From the NCBI GenBank assembly GCA_025765615.1, contig JAIVFJ010000391.1, positions 1 to 50,962 on the forward strand: a stretch of DNA of 50,962 bases, read 5' to 3'. A program made the translations under genes and the position numbers. The notes under the pieces were generated by a model, which was not told where the DNA came from, ran no database searches, and saw only the letters and a program-made list of their open reading frames with translations. The stretch is from Zopfochytrium polystomum (lineage: Eukaryota > Chytridiomycota > Chytridiomycetes > Chytridiales > Chytridiaceae). Positions 46,151 through 50,962 of this stretch are shown piece after piece. Position 1 is the first letter of the stretch. Each line of letters begins with the position of its first letter.

Positions 46151-46501
46151 CACTCATTTTTGGCATGCGCTGTCTCTGTATCTCGCTCGCTCTCTCTTCG
46201 CTCTCTCTCTCTCTGTCTCTCTCTCTGTCTCTCCTCTAACTCTCCAACTCTTCCTCTGTCTGTCTCTCTCTCTCTTTCATCCGCTCTCTCTCTCACTCTC
46301 GCCTCTGTCTCCCGTCGAGTGTGTCTGCCTTGTCCCACACAGACAAACCGTGTGTCGTCACAAGAACATTCCTTCCCACAAACGAAAACGAACGAAAATT
46401 CAGAACATCTATTCACTCGCAAGTAGAGCAAGAAGAGCAAGAAGAGCAAGAGGCGGCTCCTGCCCACTCAGACACACGCAGCGAGACGACAACGAGGGGA
46501 G

Positions 46502-46544
<43 letters not shown>

Positions 46545-46549
46545 GACGA
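46151..46549. promoter_or_regulatory. Divergent promoter with CT and GAT repeats
   Basis: Between the minus-strand ankyrin gene and the plus-strand nuclease gene. CT-rich repeats run from about 46178 to 46312 (GA on the ankyrin gene's coding strand), followed by an AAGAGC repeat (46428-46450) and a GAT repeat (46504-46543). Confidence 0.55.
46504..46543. repeat. (GAT)n trinucleotide repeat
   Basis: About 13 GAT units just before the putative start of the nuclease gene. One frame would give poly-Asp and another poly-Met. Its coding status is unclear. Confidence 0.85.
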
Positions 46550-47846
46550 TGACGCCCACAGCCTACTCCAAGACGCCGCCGTCCTCGTCCTGCTGTCGCT
46601 GCGGTTGGGCTCGCCGCCGCCGCCCTTTTTGCCGCCGCCGCCTCCGCTGCCGTCACCGAGATAAAGGTGTGATCCCCTTCCTCCCACAGAACAGACGCCC
46701 CACCCCACAACAACAACAACACTCTCTTTCCATTTCCTTTCTTTTTCCTTCTCGCCCTACAGTGCGGATTCGGTATCGCTCTTCCGCTTGATGATCAAAC
46801 TCCCAAACCCGCAGGTCGATGTTACCGCAGAGCCGGTGCTTGCCTGCTGGGCATTCCACTCTTCCTGTCGAGGGCGGCCAGGAGAGCCAGGTACACACCA
46901 AAGTCGATCAAGCAACCGCGGACGCCAACAGAAGGGCCGGCGGCTGCGGGGCATCGTCCTCCCCAAACTCCATTCCTGGCGTCGCCATTGACGGCTCGAA
47001 GACGTGCGCGCAGCAGTACGCCGTGCCCGGCAGACCAACATGTGAGTTCTGCGGTCGGTCGTTGTGTGTCTTTCGGTCAGGCTGACCTCCCACCACCAGA
47101 CGTTCCAGTGCGATGAATATCCACCCGCCTCCTCGGCCGCTGGTGGGGTTGGCACCGACACGATGTGTATCCCTGGAAAGAGCAACGGGTCGGGCGGAAG
47201 TGAGTGTCGTCGTCGTCTTTTGCTTCCAGACACATCATTTTTCTTTCTCGACCAAACCCAACAGAATGAATGCCGTAGCTGACTCGGACCACCTTCCTTC
47301 CCACCCCTTACACAGACAAGCACGGTTCGAACATCCCTACTGGCTCTCAATTCAAGTTCACCCAGCACATTCCCTTCAAGAGCTCTACGACGCCTGCGTG
47401 CGGTGGACGATCGACCCCAACGGCGGCGGATACACGCAGATCCAGTCGCTGAACCAGGCGGCCGCGGGGGGTCAACGGCGCGATCGCAATTCCAGCCAAG
47501 CCGCAGGTGACGACAAGTTCGGGCCGCGTGGTGAAGCCCGTGCAGCGGTTGCAAGGGTCCGCAGCAGGTCGGGCGCGGGCCGGGCCGGCGGCAAGGGAGC
47601 GGGGCGGCGGCGGGGAAAAAGTCGATTGACGCACGCAAAAGCCCCAAGCTGATGGCGGCGCTGAACGCGGCCATCGCTCGTGCCAAGTCCAAGCGCGCCA
47701 ATTTTTTGGCTCGCTTCAAGAAGCTCACGGCTGCTTTCAAGGCCAAGGCGGCGGGCCTCGTCAAGGGCGCCAAGGGAGTGATTGCCAGGGCGAAGCAGGC
47801 CGTCTCGCGTGCCGTTGGCGGCCGTGGAGGGAAAAAGAAGAGGTGA
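46550..47846 (+). CDS. Secreted NucA/NucB-type deoxyribonuclease with basic tail
   Basis: Predicted extracellular nuclease. A signal-like helix (PAVAAVGLAAAAALFAAAAS) lies at 46580-46660, though the frame holding it lacks its own ATG; the nearest ATG (46549, MTPTAYSKTPP) is in another frame. The exon at about 46890-47041 reads QATADANRRAGGCGASSS and DGSKTCAQQYAVPGRPTC. The exon at 47100-47209 reads TFQCDEYPPASSAAGGVG, then MCIPGKSNGSGG. This matches the NucA/NucB core, where the DEYP acid pair is catalytic. The next exon has KHGSNIPTGSQFKF. The rest changes frame around a G6 run (47466-47471) and ends with KLMAALNAAIARAKSKRANF, then a Lys/Ala-rich tail finishing GGRGGKKKR. Junctions near 46550-46660 and 47042-47100 are off by one base, so the model is approximate. 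Confidence 0.5.
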
Positions 47847-48135
47847 AGCGCTCGAATGTGCTCGAATGCCCTGGCCTTTCTACCTTTCCTGCCTCTCCTG
47901 CAACTACAATATACATATGATGCAGTGTGACCTTGTCGCACCATCGTTCATTCAGCGATCGATCGACGGATGGATGGTGTTGGACGGAAATTCGGTCGAC
48001 GCAGTCTCGGGAATTCGGGGAAGGAAAGGCATTCATTCTCCCAAACTCTCGGTTGCACACGCACACATACAACGGAAGACACAGAACATTCAGTGGGAGG
48101 AGCGTGACTTGGTTGAAATTGAATATTGAATTTGA
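47847..48135. other. Short intergenic region
   Basis: About 290 bases of 3' and 5' flank with no gene. Confidence 0.5.
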
Positions 48136-49859
48136 ATGAGCTGGGACACCTTCTGCCTCGTGTGCGGCGTCCCAGTCAACAGCGGGCAACAATGGGACCC
48201 GTCAGGGCTGCTGCTGCTACCCGACCTGCGCAAATGCCGAGGTGCGTGCGTTCCTGTTACCCCTCCTCTAACCACCCCCCCCCTCTCGGTTTAGCCAACT
48301 CTGGTGTCTTGCTTGCTTCATGGTCCTCTCAGATCTGAAACCTCAACCCTCAAACAAAACAGCTCTGATGGCCGACGGCTCGTTCACTCCCCCGTTACCT
48401 GCGGCATTGGTGGTGACTACTTTGGCACCCCCATCCTCGACGCAGTCGACGGCTGGGGATGCCATGGACGTCGAACCAAGACTGTCACCTCGGACTCCCG
48501 CTACACCGCTCAGTTTCAACAATCACGGCAATCCGGAAGTTCGGTAAGGCTTCTTTCTCGCCATTCGTTCCTGGCCCCTTTCATAACTAAAACGAACCCC
48601 TCCCCTCACCACCCCCTGCTTTGATGGCAGACGAAGCCTCCCGTTCCCACTCGAAATGCGCGGCCCTCCTTTCCAGCGAGCTCTCGAAAAAATCACATGA
48701 CCGACAGACGATCTCTTCTCCTTTCTCCGTGGGCGCGAGATCGTAACCTTCATCTCCCCGCTTCTCTGCGAGTTCGCCACCAGCGCCCTCCCCTCCCGCT
48801 GGCGCGGCCTTCGAAACTTTTGGAGCTCCGTGCCCCGACCCAGCTCACTATCTGGACTTTCCACACGACTGGCCGGCTGACGATCCCAGACTCCCTCAGA
48901 TGGGTGGTCACCCCCTTTGACAACTTGCGTTGGGCAGACGCGCATCCCAACACCGCGGGCGTCTCCTCAGTCTTGCGAAACGTCAAGACTTACGCGTCCT
49001 ATCCGACTTCACCCACCCGCGCGACCCGCAGCCCTGGCGACCCCATCGAGCCCCTTCCGACCACCGCCGCTGTCGTCCTGGACCTTGTGGTGTCGCAGCT
49101 CCCGCACGGGTACCTCACAGACACCGAGGTGCTGGCCGTGTTCGGCGCATCGCGGTCCCTTCACGACCGCGGCGGGCGATACTGGCGCCGCCGGTGCCTC
49201 GCGCACGGGTTCGCGCACCGGCCGGGCGACGATACGGGTTGGGAAACGCTGAGCTGGACTGGAAGCGCGCGTACTTTTGCGCAGAGTCGCGGTCGCGGCG
49301 GCGGGTGGACGCGATCGTCCGCTGGATCGTCGACCGCGTCGCCGACGCAGCCGCGGCGGCCTCGGGAGGCGGCGGTGCGGCGGCGGCGGGCCGCCACTGG
49401 CTCGCCGCCCCAGGGAGCTGCTGGAGGTGGAGCATCTCCGCCGGCACCCGTACACGTTCTTGACCCCCGGCGCCGAGCCGTTCTCGCTCTGGTACGTCGT
49501 TCTGGACTTTAGCCTTCCTCCTCCTCGATGGACTCGACGGCAAAGCGTCGTCTCCAACGCAGCAGCCCGCCGCCTCCACGACCACCGCGGCGCTGGACCT
49601 TGCGGCGGGTCTGAGCGACGCGCAGCTGCGGGACGTCAAGTCGTGGATCGCAAGCGCGGTGCGGGACCTGGACGGCAAGTCCGAAGTGGAAGCGGAGGAG
49701 TGGTGGAGGGCGGCCGTGGCAGAGCCGAACCCGCCTCCTCTCCCGCCGACGGACAGGACGAACTGGAAGTGGTTCATTTTGCGAAGGGGTGGTATGGAGT
49801 TGGGCTTGGCGAGCGACGTTTTGGAGCGGTTTATGGACAAGCTTGGGGTTGTTTACTAA
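48136..49859 (+). CDS. Unknown protein with N-terminal CxxC motif
   Basis: ATG at 48136 gives MSWDTFCLVCGVPVNSGQQW; the CLVC pair and a later Cys suggest a small zinc site. An intron with donor GTGCGTGCG follows after about 34 codons. Later blocks look natural: PDPAHYLDFPHDWPADDP (about 48830-48890), VVSQLPHGYLTDTEVLAVFG with RYWRRRC (about 49088-49196), DWKRAYFCAESRSRRRVDAI (about 49255-49315), LRRHPYTFLTPGAEPFSLWY (about 49435-49495), and VKSWIASAVRDLDGKSE to WKWFILRRGGMELGL and DKLGVVY at the stop (49857-49859). These sit in three frames, so introns or one-base breaks separate them. The LPHGYLTD..YWRRRC block is loosely like an F-box, but I would not name it on this evidence. Confidence 0.5.
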
Positions 49860-50129
49860 GAGAGAAAATTACCTTTGACGTTGTGGACAACATTGTGCGG
49901 TCGTAATGGTTTCAACGCAGCTGATGAGAGTGATTTTGACGTAAACACCGTTTCGAGCAACCTCAGAATTACTATCGCTCTTCGACGTGACTTGCTTTGG
50001 TAAACGTGATACTGCTGCTTTGATTTTGCCGTTCTGTCAAATGCGAAGTTTGCCCACTTTCGCGAGGAAAAAGGATTTTAAAAGGTTTGAAGGAGTGCCC
50101 TATAACGAAAGCAAAGAATGTGCAGTGTA
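49860..50129. other. Intergenic between convergent genes
   Basis: 270 bases between the CxxC gene stop and the stop of the delta-tubulin-like gene. It is AT-richer, with no feature. Confidence 0.5.
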
Positions 50130-50962
50130 TCAAGAAAGATTAAAGTCATTAATAGCATCTCTGGCCGTTTTGAGTGTTTCAAAAGCCTCCAAAAATGTCG
50201 CGCTTGTATCCCGACGAAGGTAGCGCTCGTACCAATGAAGATAGGCCCCAGACTCGAACATTGTATTTGCGCTGTCCAAAATTGAGTCTAAACTGAGAGT
50301 TACGTCTGTGGTGCTTGAGCATATCGACAGGGATTTCTTCGTTGACCGAATATTTGTCGCTGGATGATTTGAATCATTGAGGTGGGGTTCAATTCAGCTT
50401 TGAAAACACGACGTACCAAAGCAGGACGATGAAATCAACTTCAGAGACTTTTGACTGGCTGGGGATCGACCCAACCGCGTCAGAATCTTGGGACGAAAGC
50501 GCTCCAGCGCACTCCAAAAAGCAGGTTCCGCTACTCCTCTTGCAATCAGTAGTGAGCCAATATGGCTAATAACAGGGGAAATCAGACAGGTTTACGACCT
50601 AAGAGCACAATTTCAAACCTTCGTTTGTGCTGGGACTTCAGCGGTAAGTTTCTGAGAAGGTCCGAGCAAGCGTCCTCCCAGCTGTGAAACGTTTAATCGC
50701 GTTGCAGAGTAGGGTTGCTCCCTGACCTCAGGAAGGATGCGCCACTGTCGTGGGTGAACGAGGAGGCGGCAAGTGCGAATCTGGCTTGCGGGACTGGAGC
50801 AACTTGAGTGATAAGTCCCCATCCATCAAACTCCCTTGAGGTTTTGAACCTTGTATTATTATTTGCGTCGTTGGAACAAACAAAGCACTGATACTCACAA
50901 GCCATGCGAGCTCGTCGACTCCCGCAGAGTCACTGGTGTCGTTGGCAAGAGTATCCCGCATA
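50130..50962 (-). CDS. Delta-tubulin-like protein, C-terminal part
   Basis: Tubulin superfamily member; delta-tubulin is needed for triplet microtubules of centrioles and basal bodies. The gene runs off the right edge. In-phase exons are about 50832-50727, 50681-50619, 50565-50417 and 50359-50130, with introns of 45, 53 and 57 bases; one more exon lies upstream. Landmarks: GLITQVAPVPQARFALAASS (the P-x-P region before helix H10 in delta-tubulins), WEDACSDLLRNLPLKSQHKR, HIGSLLIARG (compare ANLVILRG in human delta-tubulin), FWSALERF, LDSILDSANTMFESGAYLHW with YERY, and LEAFETLKTARDAINDF at the end. The YLHWYERY helix is the tubulin H11-H12 signature. Epsilon-tubulin or another divergent tubulin is possible; the spacing of IARG and the end of the protein favour delta. 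The frame is intact throughout. Confidence 0.68.

Noticed and set aside
46499..46550. Poly-Asp or poly-Met N-terminus from the GAT repeat
   Set aside because: The poly-Met frame stops immediately after the repeat and the poly-Asp frame lacks support from any homologous feature; treated as an untranslated repeat.
1..50962. CRISPR arrays, insertion sequences, bacterial operons, rRNA genes
   Set aside because: No regularly spaced repeats, transposase-like frames, polycistronic spacing or rRNA sequence was seen; the intron-rich layout is eukaryotic.

Overview
The window looks like nuclear DNA of a GC-rich, intron-rich zoosporic (chytrid-type) fungus. Introns are mostly 40 to 110 bases with GT..AG ends. 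The gene set is fungal: a GT71 (Mnn1-type) mannosyltransferase, an Rco1-like double-PHD protein and a Rim4-like RNA-binding protein. A delta-tubulin-like gene and a TBCCD1-like gene point to centrioles and flagella, which among fungi means a zoospore-forming lineage. I saw no operons, CRISPR array, rRNA or recognisable autonomous transposon.

Layout. 1-188 (-): 5' end of an unrecognised gene running off the left edge. 1263-6001 (+): one long gene with three tandem GT71 modules. 6344-6414 (-): tRNA-Gly(UCC), followed by a patch of diverged repeats. 7975-12243 (-): Rco1-like protein with two PHD fingers. 12984-15079 (-): citrate synthase of the GltA/plant-peroxisomal type, nine exons resolved base by base. 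15605-19816 (-): a bZIP factor and an upstream serine-rich coding stretch that may be the same gene. 19817-24614: gene-poor, with microsatellites, a small family of unknown ORFs sharing an IYGPLP motif, and tRNA-Leu(AAG). 24615-29130 (-): Rim4-like protein with three RRMs. 30113-31626 (+): RanGAP. 31924-34386 (+): TBCCD1-like. 34501-37645 (-): CLASRP-like SR protein. 38010-39970 (+): coiled-coil protein. 40487-41721 (+): two small genes. 42475-44880 (+): ankyrin-C2HC-RING protein. 45354-46150 (-): ankyrin protein. 46550-47846 (+): secreted NucA/NucB-type nuclease with a histone-like basic tail. 48136-49859 (+): unknown CxxC protein. 50130-end (-): delta-tubulin-like gene, cut by the right edge.

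The genes do not form one pathway. RanGAP, the CLASRP-like protein, the Rim4-like protein and the Rco1/bZIP pair are housekeeping or gene-expression functions. TBCCD1 and delta-tubulin relate to the centriole or basal body. The GT71 protein belongs to Golgi glycosylation.

A caution for users: several genes show one-base breaks of frame relative to their family, often in homopolymers, while citrate synthase, RanGAP, TBCCD1, bZIP and delta-tubulin read cleanly through every splice junction. Assembly indels are the simplest explanation, so intactness of the broken genes should not be judged from this sequence alone.
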